Below, piece by piece: positions 12,061 through 19,768 of a DNA stretch of 33,851 nucleotides (the stretch's first letter is position 1; every line of letters begins with the position of its first letter). This DNA comes from Acidimicrobiales bacterium (GTDB taxonomy: Bacteria; Actinomycetota; Acidimicrobiia; Acidimicrobiales; UBA8190). Position numbers and translations under genes: made by a program. The DNA is taken from the NCBI GenBank assembly GCA_035531755.1, contig DATKSK010000015.1:1-33851 (forward strand), given 5' to 3'. Below the pieces are notes generated by a model. The model saw only the letters and a list, made by a program, of their open reading frames with translations. It was not told the DNA's origin and made no database searches.

Positions 12061-13464
12061 TCACGCCCCGCTCTTGATGCGGACGATCAGGTCGTTCACC
12101 TGGTCGAAGATCTGCCGGCGCTCCTTCATGAGCGAGGAGATCTTGAGCACGGCGTGCATGACCGTGGTGTGGTCCCGGCCGCCGAACTCCCTGGCGATGG
12201 CGGGGAACGAATAGTCGGTGAGGTCGCGGAACAGGTACATGCCGATCTGGCGGGCGATGACGAGGGGGCGGCGCCGGCTGGGGCCGCACAGGTCCTCGAC
12301 GGTGAACCCGAAGGTCGACGCCGTGGTCTCGAGGATCTGTTGCGGGGTGATGGGCCGGGGCCGGCCGGCCTTGACGATGTCCGACAGGACGTGCTCGGCC
12401 AGCTCCCGGGTGAGGGGTTGGCGGTTCAGGCTCCCGTAGGCGGTGACCCTGATGAGGGCGCCCTCGAGCTCGCGGATGTTGTCGGTGACGTTGCTGGCGA
12501 TGAATTCGAGCACCTCGTCGGGCACCGGCGAGGGGTCGCGTTCGAGCTTCTTCTGCAAGATGGCCAGCCGGGTCTCGATCTCGGGGGGCTGGACGTCGGT
12601 GATGAGCCCCGACAGGAACCGGCTCCGGAGCCGGTCCTCCAGGGTGGCGATCGACTTCGGGGGCCGGTCCGAGGTGAGGACCACCTGGCGGGAGGCCGCG
12701 TAGAGGTGGTTGAAGGTGTGGAAGAACTCCTCCTGGAGCGCCTCTTTGTTCTCCATGAACTGGACGTCGTCGATGAGCAGGACGTCGCACTCCCGGTAGC
12801 GGCGCTTGAAGGCGGTGGTGGTGTTGTTGCGGATGGCGTCCACGAATTCGTTCAGGAACGTCTCGGTCGAGACGTAGCGGACGTGGCGCCCGGCGAAGTT
12901 CTCCCGGACGTAGTTGCCGATGGCGTGCAGCAGGTGCGTCTTGCCCAGGCCGGCGTCACCGTGGATGAACAGGGGGTTGTAGGACTTGGCGGGCATCTCC
13001 GCCACGGCCAGGGCGGCGGCGTGGGCGAAGCGGTTGGAGGAGCCGATGACGAAGGCGTCGAAGGTGTAGCGCACGTCGAGCCCGCCGTCGTCGCGGTCGC
13101 CGCCTCCCCGCCGCCCGCCCGTGCCCCGGGCGGCCCGGGCGCCCGCCGACAGCGACTGGGAGGGGGCGACGTCGTCGTCGAAGAGCGAGGTGAGTGGCAG
13201 GGGACCCTCGATGGTGACGGGGGCCACGTCCACGCGGACCTTCACCTCGTGGGAGGCGGTCTCGGCCGCCGCCGCGCTGATCAGGCCGAGGAAGCGGTTC
13301 TCGACGCGGTCGCGCACCAGCGTGCTCGGCGCCGTGAGGACCAGCAGGTCCCCGTCGAAGGCCTGGGGGACGAGGCCCGCCAGCCACGTGCGCCAGGTGG
13401 CGTCGGACACCTGCTCTCGCAGCGCGTCTCCACAACGCTTCCACAGGTCGTTCGTGTCATTCAC
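12061..13464 (-). CDS. dnaA: Chromosomal replication initiator DnaA
   Basis: The 467-aa AAA+ initiator has an N-terminal domain I beginning [17 protein letters not shown], then a low-complexity linker rich in Gly and Arg. Walker A GDAGLGKT is near residue 168, Walker [10 protein letters not shown] near 226, and the C-terminal helix-turn-helix signature [11 protein letters not shown] near 427. The start is set at GTG 13464: GGAGG lies 5 nt upstream and domain I begins right there. A GTG at 13512 would add 16 residues and overlap DnaA-box-like sequences. DnaA-ATP binds the boxes on both sides of its own gene, so autoregulation is likely. Confidence 0.97.
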   Translation of the reverse strand: MNDTNDLWKRCGDALREQVSDATWRTWLAGLVPQAFDGDLLVLTAPSTLVRDRVENRFLGLISAAAAETASHEVKVRVDVAPVTIEGPLPLTSLFDDDVAPSQSLSAGARAARGTGGRRGGGDRDDGGLDVRYTFDAFVIGSSNRFAHAAALAVAEMPAKSYNPLFIHGDAGLGKTHLLHAIGNYVRENFAGRHVRYVSTETFLNEFVDAIRNNTTTAFKRRYRECDVLLIDDVQFMENKEALQEEFFHTFNHLYAASRQVVLTSDRPPKSIATLEDRLRSRFLSGLITDVQPPEIETRLAILQKKLERDPSPVPDEVLEFIASNVTDNIRELEGALIRVTAYGSLNRQPLTRELAEHVLSDIVKAGRPRPITPQQILETTASTFGFTVEDLCGPSRRRPLVIARQIGMYLFRDLTDYSFPAIAREFGGRDHTTVMHAVLKISSLMKERRQIFDQVNDLIVRIKSGA

Positions 13465-13492
13465 CAGGGCCTCCGCCGTCCCGTCGCCAAAT

Positions 13493-13524
13493 CTGTCCAC
13501 AAGGAGGTCCACATCTGTGGATTG
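13493..13524. promoter_or_regulatory. DnaA-box cluster at the dnaA 5' end
   Basis: CTGTCCACA (13493-13501) differs from TTGTCCACA at one base. TCCACA-TC-TGTGGA (13508-13521) is a perfect head-to-head inverted repeat of two box cores, and TGTGGATTG (13516-13524) repeats the oriC site at 11838. They sit just upstream of the preferred dnaA start, where DnaA could repress its own gene. The rest of the dnaA-rpmH gap (to 13901) has a TAGCAT hexamer at about 13803 that could serve rpmH, and no gene. Confidence 0.6.
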
Positions 13525-13901
13525 CTCCGGGAAGTGTGAGCCGGCCCACCGGGGACCGGCTGTCTGGTGGCCCCGGGGAAGGAGGACCCTGTTCGCTCCG
13601 GCGCGGCCCCCTCTGGTGACGCCCCGGTGGGTTCGAACGGTACACCGGAGCGTCGAGGGCTGCTAGTGGCATGCCCACCCTGGTGGCGTCGCCCGCGAGC
13701 CCCGCGACCAGGGAGTTGTCGGGGTGTGAATTCCCGGGGAAATGCGCGCCCGAACGCCACCGCGTGCCGGTGCCCTGCCTGGTGGGCCCCACGGGGTCGC
13801 GCCTAGCATGGGCCGTCAGGCACTCGGGGCGGGCACGAGCTCGCACGGCGCCCCCCCGCCGACGCCGCTGCGCGCCGGCCTCGAGCAAGGGACGAGAGGA
13901 C

Positions 13902-14036
13902 GTGAAGAGGACTTACCAGCCCAACACCCGGAAACGGGCCAAGAACCACGGGTTCCGGCACCGGATGTCCACCCGTGCCGGAAGGGCGATCCTGAAGGCC
14001 CGCCGGCTCAAGGGGCGCAACCGCCTGTCCGCCTGA
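13902..14036 (+). CDS. rpmH: Large ribosomal subunit protein bL34
   Basis: The 44-aa product [18 protein letters not shown]... through [14 protein letters not shown] to GRNRLSA matches bL34 across its whole length. It is strongly basic and binds 23S rRNA. The start is GTG 13902, with AAGGGA about 9 nt upstream. It is divergent from dnaA, as in nearly all actinobacteria, and is 16 bp ahead of rnpA. The frame is open far upstream, but nothing before the GTG resembles L34. Confidence 0.97.
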   Translation: MKRTYQPNTRKRAKNHGFRHRMSTRAGRAILKARRLKGRNRLSA

Positions 14037-14052
14037 GGGCGGTCGGGCTCGG

Positions 14053-14388
14053 ATGGTGTGGCGCATCCGGGACCGGGCGACGTTCGAGGCGCTGCGCCGC
14101 ACCGGTCGCCGGAGCCGTCGGGGACCGGTCACGGTCACCTTCGCCGCCGTCGGGGAGGAGACCCGGCCCCGGGTGGCGTACGCCGTGGGCAGGCGCGTGG
14201 GCGGCGCCGTCGTCCGCAACCGGCTGCGACGCCGGCTCCGGGCGGTGGCGGCGGATATCGGCGGGACACTCCGGCCCGGCGCCTACCTGGTGGCGGCCGG
14301 ACGGGAGGCGACGGGCCTCCCCTACGAGGACCTAAAGGCACACGTGACAGCAGCGATGACATCGGCTTCGCAGGACCGGCGCCCGTGA
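14053..14388 (+). CDS. rnpA: Ribonuclease P protein component
   Basis: The 111-aa basic protein assists the RNase P RNA in removing tRNA 5' leaders. The family signature is [20 protein letters not shown] at residues 44-63, with an N-terminal helix [16 protein letters not shown]. The start is ATG 14053; the upstream purine run is weak. The stop codon TGA overlaps the GTG of yidD (GTGA), so the two are probably translationally coupled. Confidence 0.96.
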   Translation: MVWRIRDRATFEALRRTGRRSRRGPVTVTFAAVGEETRPRVAYAVGRRVGGAVVRNRLRRRLRAVAADIGGTLRPGAYLVAAGREATGLPYEDLKAHVTAAMTSASQDRRP

Positions 14389-14663
14389 GCGCCGCCGCGA
14401 CCGTGACCCCAGGGCCTTCGTCGGGCGCCCCCCCGACCGCCCGACGGGGGCCGCTCCAGGTCGTGCTCATCCGACTCATCGGTATCTACCAGGGACTTCG
14501 TGTCGGCCGGCCGTCGCCGTGCCGCTACCTGCCCACCTGTTCGGCGTATGCCGCGGAAGCCGTCGAGCGCCACGGCGCCGGCCGCGGGACGCTGCTCGCC
14601 CTGCGCCGGGTGGCCCGCTGCCACCCGTGGGGCGGCCGGGGCGTCGACCCCGTGCCCGACTGA
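14385..14663 (+). CDS. yidD: Membrane protein insertion efficiency factor YidD
   Basis: The 92-aa product has the family core [22 protein letters not shown] (residues 32-53, with Cys46 and Cys52), then [10 protein letters not shown], and the conserved end [18 protein letters not shown]. YidD is a small membrane-associated protein that assists YidC-dependent insertion. The first about 20 residues are an unconserved Ala/Pro-rich extension. The start GTG 14385 overlaps the rnpA stop, and yidC follows after 13 bp. This is the classic rnpA-yidD-yidC order. Confidence 0.95.
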   Translation: MSAAATVTPGPSSGAPPTARRGPLQVVLIRLIGIYQGLRVGRPSPCRYLPTCSAYAAEAVERHGAGRGTLLALRRVARCHPWGGRGVDPVPD

Positions 14664-14676
14664 GGGGAGAGGACCC

Positions 14677-15975
14677 GTGACCGCCATCCCGGTGCTCGGC
14701 AGCACGATCGGCCAGATCTTCGAGCCCCTCTACAAGGCCCTGGCCTGGATGATCGCCGTCTTCTACGCGGTCATCCCCAACTTCGCGGTCGCCATCGGCC
14801 TCCTGACGGTGGTGGTGATGATCGTCACCGCCCCGCTCACGGTGAAGAGCACCCGCTCCACCATCGCCATGCAGCGCGTGGCCCCGGAGCTCAAGAAGAT
14901 CCAGCAGAAGTACAAGGGCGACCGGGTCACCCTCAACGAAGAGATGATGAAGCTCTACAAGGAGCACAACATCAATCCGGCCGGTGGCTGCCTGCCGATG
15001 TTGATCCAGCTCCCCGTCTTCGTCGTCCTCTATGGCGTCATCCGCGGGCTGACCAATACCGTCACCAGCAAAACCGGAAAGATAACCGCGGAGCCCCGCT
15101 ACATATCCCCCAATACCCATCTGTACAAGGACATCGTGGCCGCCCACGGCCACATGAAGGCGTTCGGCCTGGACCTGGCGAACAACCTGTTCTCGCACCA
15201 TTCGTCCTGGGTCGGAGCCATCCCCTACGGCGGCATCGTCCTGGTGGCCATCGCGCTGCAATACCTGCAAATGCGTCAGCTCAACAGTAGGAACCCGGCG
15301 GCGGCACAAGCCAACCCGCAGATGCAGATGATGCAGCGGTATATGCCGCTCGTCTTCGCGTTCATTTACCTTCGTATCTCGGCGGGAGTGAACATCTATT
15401 TCGTGGTTTCGAGCCTGTGCCGCATCGGCATCCAGGAGGCGATCTTCCGCTCCGGGGTGCTCGACAAGGCGGCGCCCCGGCGCGAGGGCGTCCTCCCCTC
15501 GCGCCGCAGCGGCAGTGGCACCCCGGCCCCCCGCAAGCGCACGATGATGGAGCGCCTGGCCGACGCCCAGCAACGCGCCCTCGAGCAGCAGAAGGCCCGC
15601 CAGGCGGGCCTGCAGGCCGAGATCGACAAGCCCCGACCCCCCGAGGCGATCGGCCCCGGCCCCCGCCCGGCGACCAAGTCCGGGACGTCCGGGGACGGTC
15701 CTGCCGGGGAGTCGACGGACGGCGAGACCCCGCCGGAACAGGTCGCCAAGCCCAAGGCGCGCGGAAACGGGTCGGGTAACGACGCTGCGCGCGGTTCGGG
15801 GTCGAACGGCACGGCCAAGCCCCCCCGGGGCACGCCGCCGAAAGCCAAATCCAGTCCCAACGGTGCCGCCGGCAACGGCGCACCGGCCAAGAAGCCCCGG
15901 CCGCAGGCGCCGTCCCCGGCGCCGCCGCAGGGGCACCCCCGGTCCGCTCGGAAGCGGCCGAGAAAGGCTCGTTGA
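14677..15975 (+). CDS. yidC: Membrane protein insertase YidC
   Basis: The 432-aa Oxa1/YidC insertase acts alone or with SecYEG. There are about five hydrophobic segments in the first 265 residues. After the first two comes the cytoplasmic loop RVAPELKKIQQKYKGDR, followed by NPAGGCLPMLIQLPVFVVLYGVI, both typical of the family. It has no large periplasmic domain, as expected outside proteobacteria. From about residue 275 a long hydrophilic tail follows, rich in Pro, Gly, Lys and Arg and ending RKRPRKAR; such basic tails can touch the ribosome. The start is GTG 14677, with AGAGGA a few nt upstream. Confidence 0.96.
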   Translation: MTAIPVLGSTIGQIFEPLYKALAWMIAVFYAVIPNFAVAIGLLTVVVMIVTAPLTVKSTRSTIAMQRVAPELKKIQQKYKGDRVTLNEEMMKLYKEHNINPAGGCLPMLIQLPVFVVLYGVIRGLTNTVTSKTGKITAEPRYISPNTHLYKDIVAAHGHMKAFGLDLANNLFSHHSSWVGAIPYGGIVLVAIALQYLQMRQLNSRNPAAAQANPQMQMMQRYMPLVFAFIYLRISAGVNIYFVVSSLCRIGIQEAIFRSGVLDKAAPRREGVLPSRRSGSGTPAPRKRTMMERLADAQQRALEQQKARQAGLQAEIDKPRPPEAIGPGPRPATKSGTSGDGPAGESTDGETPPEQVAKPKARGNGSGNDAARGSGSNGTAKPPRGTPPKAKSSPNGAAGNGAPAKKPRPQAPSPAPPQGHPRSARKRPRKAR

Positions 15976-15978
15976 GCG

Positions 15979-17094
15979 ATGGAGTGGGTCGAGACGACCG
16001 GTCGGACGATCGAGGAGGCCAAGGACGCCGCCCTCGACCAATTGGGTGTGGACGAGACGGATGCCGAGTTCGTGGTGGTCACCGAGCCGCGCGCCGGCCT
16101 GTTCGGACGCATGCGGGGCGAGGCCCGGGTGCGAGCCCGGGTGCGGCCCACGAGCCCGCGGCCCAAGCGCACGCGGACCCGTCGCCAGGGCGAACAGCGC
16201 GAGGGCGCCCGCCGGGGGGGAGGCTCGGCCCGCAGTGGGTCGAAGGGACCCGCCGGCGGCGGCGCCGGGGCCGTGGCCGTTGCCGACGGTGAGGCGGGCA
16301 GCGACCAGCCGGCGGCGGACGGTAGCACGGAGAAGGCCGTGACCGAGACCGGAGGGACGCGGAGCCGGAACCGGCGGTCGCGGTCGCGCGGTGGGGGCGG
16401 CCGCTCGGGACAGGGGGACGCCGCCGGCACAGCCGGAGCGGCGGGGGAGTCGGAAGAAGGAGCGGCAACACCGCCGCGTTCCTCCACCAGGGGGAGAGGG
16501 TCCCGGTCGGCCGGGTCGACGAAGGAGGAGACGGTGGGCGAGGTTCTGTCGTTGGAAGAGCAGGGAGAGTCGGCTCGAGGGTTCGTGGCGGGACTCATCG
16601 ACGAGCTCGGCATGGATGCCACCGTGTCGACCCGGATCGTCGACGACGAGACGGCCGAGGTCGTGGTGGACGGCCAGGAGCTCGGGGTGCTGATCGGCCC
16701 CGGCGGGGCGACGCTGGGAGCGCTCCAGGAGCTCGCCCGGACGTTCGTCCAGAAGCGCACCGGCGGCCAGAGCAGCCGGATCGTGGTGGACGTCGCCGGG
16801 TACCGGGCCAAGCGGGTGGCGGCACTCCAGCGGTTCACCCGGCAGATCGCCGACGAGGTCCGGGCCTCGGGCACCGAGCGTGCCCTGGAGCCGATGTCGG
16901 CGTCTGACCGCAAGGTGGTCCACGACGCCATCAACGAGGTCGAGGGCCTGTCGACCCGGTCCGAGGGCGAGGACCCGCGCCGCTACATCGTGATCTCTCC
17001 GCAGGGCGGTACCCCGGTCGAGGCCGACGAGGCCGACGAGGCCGTCGAGGCCGACGGGGCCGACGAGGCCGTCGACACCGACGAAGCCGACTGA
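15979..17094 (+). CDS. khpB: RNA-binding protein KhpB (Jag/SpoIIIJ-associated)
   Basis: The 371-aa protein has three parts. The Jag-N domain covers residues 1-50 (MEWVETTGRTIEEAKDAALDQLG). A low-complexity Arg/Gly/Ser-rich linker spans about 55-190. A KH domain follows, with GxxG loop IGPGG near 239-243, then an R3H domain near 305-345 (SASDRKVVHDAINE ... GEDPRRYIVISP). In other bacteria KhpB pairs with KhpA to bind RNA and affects cell division and envelope growth. The C-terminus is an acidic near-repeat of EADEAVEADGADEAVD. It starts 4 bp after yidC, so they share an operon. Confidence 0.95.
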   Translation: MEWVETTGRTIEEAKDAALDQLGVDETDAEFVVVTEPRAGLFGRMRGEARVRARVRPTSPRPKRTRTRRQGEQREGARRGGGSARSGSKGPAGGGAGAVAVADGEAGSDQPAADGSTEKAVTETGGTRSRNRRSRSRGGGGRSGQGDAAGTAGAAGESEEGAATPPRSSTRGRGSRSAGSTKEETVGEVLSLEEQGESARGFVAGLIDELGMDATVSTRIVDDETAEVVVDGQELGVLIGPGGATLGALQELARTFVQKRTGGQSSRIVVDVAGYRAKRVAALQRFTRQIADEVRASGTERALEPMSASDRKVVHDAINEVEGLSTRSEGEDPRRYIVISPQGGTPVEADEADEAVEADGADEAVDTDEAD

Positions 17095-17149
17095 GGCGAC
17101 CCGGGCAGAGCGGCCCCTGACCGGGGATTCTCGGGGATCACCGGCGGTC

Positions 17150-17890
17150 GTGCCCGGGACTCCCACCACGCACGACAGCGGCGGCCGGATCCCGCCCGGC
17201 CTCCCGGACGTGCTGGAGGAGGCCCGGGCCCGGGGTCTGGTCGGCACCACGCCCCTGGCGGAGCAGGTGGCCCACTCCCTGGGGTTCGCCGACGCCTTCG
17301 AAGCGCAGGCCGGGGCGGCGGGCACCCCCGTTCCGGACCGTCCCGGCGAGCGTCCCGAGGCGACGGCACCTCCGGCGCGTTGGATGGACCTGGGATCCGG
17401 CGGCGGGCTCCCCGGGCTGGTCCTGGCCGGCCGGTGGCCGTCCTCGACCGCCGTCCTGCTCGACGCCGGCGAGCGACGCGTCGACTTCCTGGTCGGGGCC
17501 GTGGCCGACCTGGGTCTTCAGGACCGGGTCACGGTGGTCCGGGCCCGCGCCGAGGACGCCGGACGGGACCCGGAGCTCCGGGGCGGGTTCGACCTGGTGG
17601 TGGCCCGGGCGTTCGGCCCTCCGCCGGTGACGGCCGAGTGCGCCGCCCCGTTCCTGCGCACCGGCGCCCTGTTGGTGGTCTCCGAGCCCCCCGGTGACGG
17701 TCCGCCCGGGGCGGGCGACGGGGCGACGGGGTCTCCCCGCTGGCCGGAGGACGGACTGGCCGTGCTCGGCCTGGTCCCGGTGGGGGTTTTCCGGACGCGG
17801 TTCGGGTACCAGGTCCTGCGCCAGGCAAGGCCCTGTCCCGACCGCTTTCCCCGTCGGCCCGGGATCCCCGCCAAGCGCCCCCTCTATTGA
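17150..17890 (+). CDS. rsmG: 16S rRNA (guanine527-N7)-methyltransferase
   Basis: The 246-aa SAM-dependent methyltransferase modifies G527 (E. coli numbering) in the 530 loop of 16S rRNA; its loss gives low-level streptomycin resistance. The SAM-binding motif I is MDLGSGGGLPGLVLA, near residue 81, followed by LLDAGERRVDFL and FDLVVARAFGPPPVTAECAAPFL, all typical of RsmG/GidB. The start is GTG 17150 without a clear ribosome site. It follows khpB by 55 bp and closes the rpmH operon block. Confidence 0.93.
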   Translation: MPGTPTTHDSGGRIPPGLPDVLEEARARGLVGTTPLAEQVAHSLGFADAFEAQAGAAGTPVPDRPGERPEATAPPARWMDLGSGGGLPGLVLAGRWPSSTAVLLDAGERRVDFLVGAVADLGLQDRVTVVRARAEDAGRDPELRGGFDLVVARAFGPPPVTAECAAPFLRTGALLVVSEPPGDGPPGAGDGATGSPRWPEDGLAVLGLVPVGVFRTRFGYQVLRQARPCPDRFPRRPGIPAKRPLY

Positions 17891-17946
17891 CGCACATGCC
17901 TGGGTGGGGGCGCGTTCTCCCAGGTCGTAGCGCGGATCGGCGCGAT

Positions 17947-17960
17947 GTTCCACGTGAATC
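17947..17960. promoter_or_regulatory. parS-like centromere site 1
   Basis: GTTCCACGTGAATC matches the ParB-binding consensus GTTTCACGTGAAAC at 12 of 14 positions, including the central CACGTG. It lies about 650 bp upstream of parA. ParB would load here and spread as a CTP-dependent clamp. Confidence 0.7.
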
Positions 17961-18035
17961 CTTACGGTGAAACACCCCACGACGGCCCCTTGCCTGAAGG
18001 TGGTGAGATGTCCGGAGAACCACGACTTCGGGAAC

Positions 18036-18049
18036 GTTTCACGTGTTAC
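18036..18049. promoter_or_regulatory. parS-like centromere site 2
   Basis: GTTTCACGTGTTAC matches the parS consensus at 12 of 14 positions, with a perfect left arm and centre and a changed right arm. An intact GTGAAAC arm follows 13 bp downstream of the left arm, so ParB could use an unusual spacing. Confidence 0.65.
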
Positions 18050-18098
18050 CTTACGGTGAAACACCCCGGCGGCCGATCGACGGAACGGGAGCGCCCGC

Positions 18099-18530
18099 AT
18101 GGCGACAGAGCTCGAGCAGGGGATTCTGGTCGGCCTTCTCGTGGGTGAGGGCCACTTCGGCGGGGACGGCCGGCAACCGCAGGTCACGCTGCGGATGCAC
18201 GTGCGGCACGAGGCGATGTTCCGCTGGCTGGAGACCACCTTTCCGGGGGGCAAGCTGTACGGCCCCTACCACCACGACGGCCGGCACTACTTCCAGTGGA
18301 TGGCACGGGGCTCCTACCTGCGGGAACAACTGATGCCGATCCTCCGTCGGCATCTCTCCCCCGACCTGGACGCCCACAGCTACGGCCGGTTCCAGGCCAT
18401 GGCCGAGCGCTACGCGGTGCGGCTGCGGACGGCTCCCGCCTCTCCCACCTCGGCGTTCGCCGATGACGAGGGAGACCCCACCGGCCCGAATTCGGAGGAA
18501 AACGCCCCGGTTTCGCCGTCCGACGCTTGA
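18099..18530 (+). CDS. Small LAGLIDADG-type protein before parA
   Basis: The 143-aa protein shows one LAGLIDADG-like motif, ILVGLLVGEGHFGGDG (residues 9-24), with acidic Glu17 where homing endonucleases keep a metal-binding Asp/Glu. The following QVTLRMHVRHEAMFRWLETTFPGG and GGKLYGPYHHDGRHYFQWMARGSYLREQLMPIL have the beta-beta-alpha-beta-beta-alpha look of that fold. One motif at this size suggests a homodimer, as in I-CreI. It is not inside an intron or intein. The tail from about 110 is disordered and acidic. The start ATG has GGGAG 7 nt upstream. Its position between parS-like sites and parA suggests a domesticated DNA-binding role, for instance like WhiA; the fold call rests on motif reading alone. 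Confidence 0.75.
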   Translation: MATELEQGILVGLLVGEGHFGGDGRQPQVTLRMHVRHEAMFRWLETTFPGGKLYGPYHHDGRHYFQWMARGSYLREQLMPILRRHLSPDLDAHSYGRFQAMAERYAVRLRTAPASPTSAFADDEGDPTGPNSEENAPVSPSDA

Positions 18531-18592
18531 CCCCGGCATCCGCTATGGGGAGGATGGAGGACCGTGAGCCAGAACCATCGGGAGGGCTGACC

Positions 18593-19768
18593 GTGCGCGT
18601 CCGCATCCGGGGTAGGGACCACCGGTCTGAGCAGGACAAACAGTGGCAAGACGAGCAGTCCTCGGGCAACCCCGAGTCGTCCGGAGCCGGCGAGGCCGGG
18701 ACCCGGCCCCCCGGAGAGACGGAGAGCCCTGCAATGGCGGAGGACCCGGTGTCGGTCGCCGACGAGATGTACGAGGACGTCGGCGCTCCTACGGTCGGAC
18801 CGACCGCGGCCCCCGAAGTGCCGGGATCTCCCGGTGTCCCCGAGCCCGACGAGGTCGACGCCACGACGACGGCGCCTGAGGCGGTGGTGCCCGACGTCAC
18901 GGTGGCCGTCGCCCCCGAGGAGAAGGGCGTGCACCAGTCCAGGGTCTGGTCGGGCGTCCCCGAGCCCGACGGGTCCCAGGGGGGTGCCTATGTCCCCAGG
19001 CCCGTTCCCCGGGTGATGGCGGTCGCCAACCAGAAGGGCGGCGTCGGCAAGACCACGACCGCCGTCAACCTCGGTGCCGGCCTGGCCGAGATCGGGTTCC
19101 GGGTCCTGGTGATCGACCTCGACCCCCAGGGCAACGCCACCACGGGTCTGGGCATCGACGCCCGGTCCTTCGAGCTCTCGATGTACGACGTGGTCATGCG
19201 CGACACGAAGCTCGAGGACGCCATCGAGCCGACCAGCATGAAGAACCTCTTCGTGGCCCCCGCCACCATCGACCTGGCCGGAGCCGAAATCGAGCTCGTC
19301 CCCACCTTCAGCCGCGAGCTCAAGCTCCGCCGAGCGCTCGAGTCGGTGATCCCCGACTTCGACTACGTCCTGATCGACTGTCCCCCGTCGCTCGGCCTCA
19401 TCACCGTCAACGGACTGGCCGCCGCCGACGAGGTGCTCGTCCCCATCCAGTGCGAATACTACGCCCTCGAAGGGTTGGGCCAGCTCCTGCGCAACGTCCA
19501 CCTGGTCCAGTCGAACCTCAACGAGAAGCTCGAGGTGACGACCATCGTCCTCACCATGTACGACGCCCGGACCAAGCTGGCCGAACAGGTGGCCGACGAG
19601 GTGCGGACGCACTTCGGGAACAAGGTGTGCAGGAACGTGATCCCCAGGACGGTGCGCATCTCCGAGGCGCCGTCGTTCGGGCAGCCGATCACGGCGTTCG
19701 ACCCCAGTTCGCGAGGGGCGATCGCCTACCGGGAGCTAGCCAAGGAGGTCAGTGGTGGCGCGTCGTAG
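18593..19768 (+). CDS. parA: Chromosome-partitioning ATPase ParA (Soj)
   Basis: This deviant Walker-type ATPase drives origin segregation with ParB. The core begins PRVMAVANQKGGVGKTTTAV (deviant Walker A NQKGGVGKTT from residue 146), followed by VIDLDPQGNATTGLG and the Walker B region YVLIDCPPSLG. It ends with RIPRTV-type ParA sequence NVIPRTVRISEAPSFGQPI. Ahead of the core lies an acidic Pro/Glu/Val-rich extension of about 135 residues, probably disordered. The start GTG 18593 is preferred because GGGAGGG sits 6 nt upstream; in-frame TTG 18527, ATG 18545 and ATG 18554 lack this. The gene overlaps parB by 14 bp. Confidence 0.95.
   Translation: MRVRIRGRDHRSEQDKQWQDEQSSGNPESSGAGEAGTRPPGETESPAMAEDPVSVADEMYEDVGAPTVGPTAAPEVPGSPGVPEPDEVDATTTAPEAVVPDVTVAVAPEEKGVHQSRVWSGVPEPDGSQGGAYVPRPVPRVMAVANQKGGVGKTTTAVNLGAGLAEIGFRVLVIDLDPQGNATTGLGIDARSFELSMYDVVMRDTKLEDAIEPTSMKNLFVAPATIDLAGAEIELVPTFSRELKLRRALESVIPDFDYVLIDCPPSLGLITVNGLAAADEVLVPIQCEYYALEGLGQLLRNVHLVQSNLNEKLEVTTIVLTMYDARTKLAEQVADEVRTHFGNKVCRNVIPRTVRISEAPSFGQPITAFDPSSRGAIAYRELAKEVSGGAS

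Larger units (their letters stand above)
17946..18067. repeat. Duplicated parS-plus-half-site element
   Basis: Two copies, 89 bp apart, each carry a parS-like palindrome followed directly by the identical 19-mer CCTTACGGTGAAACACCCC (17960-17978 and 18049-18067). The 19-mer itself contains GTGAAAC, one parS arm, so each unit has three ParB-type half-sites. It also contains TACGGT, which fits a TANNNT -10 box. The rest of 17891-18098 has no gene. Confidence 0.8.

Noticed and set aside
11521-13539. Plus-strand open frame across oriC and dnaA
   Set aside because: It would run through DnaA boxes and antisense to dnaN and dnaA; composition is shadow-like.
14476-17325. 949-codon minus-strand open frame opposite yidC, khpB and part of rsmG
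   Set aside because: It spans several confirmed plus-strand genes, is low-complexity and has no domain; typical high-GC shadow.
18527-18592. TTG 18527 overlapping the LAGLIDADG stop as parA start
   Set aside because: Overlap is attractive, but GTG 18593 has a much better ribosome site (GGGAGGG at 6 nt); left as an alternative.
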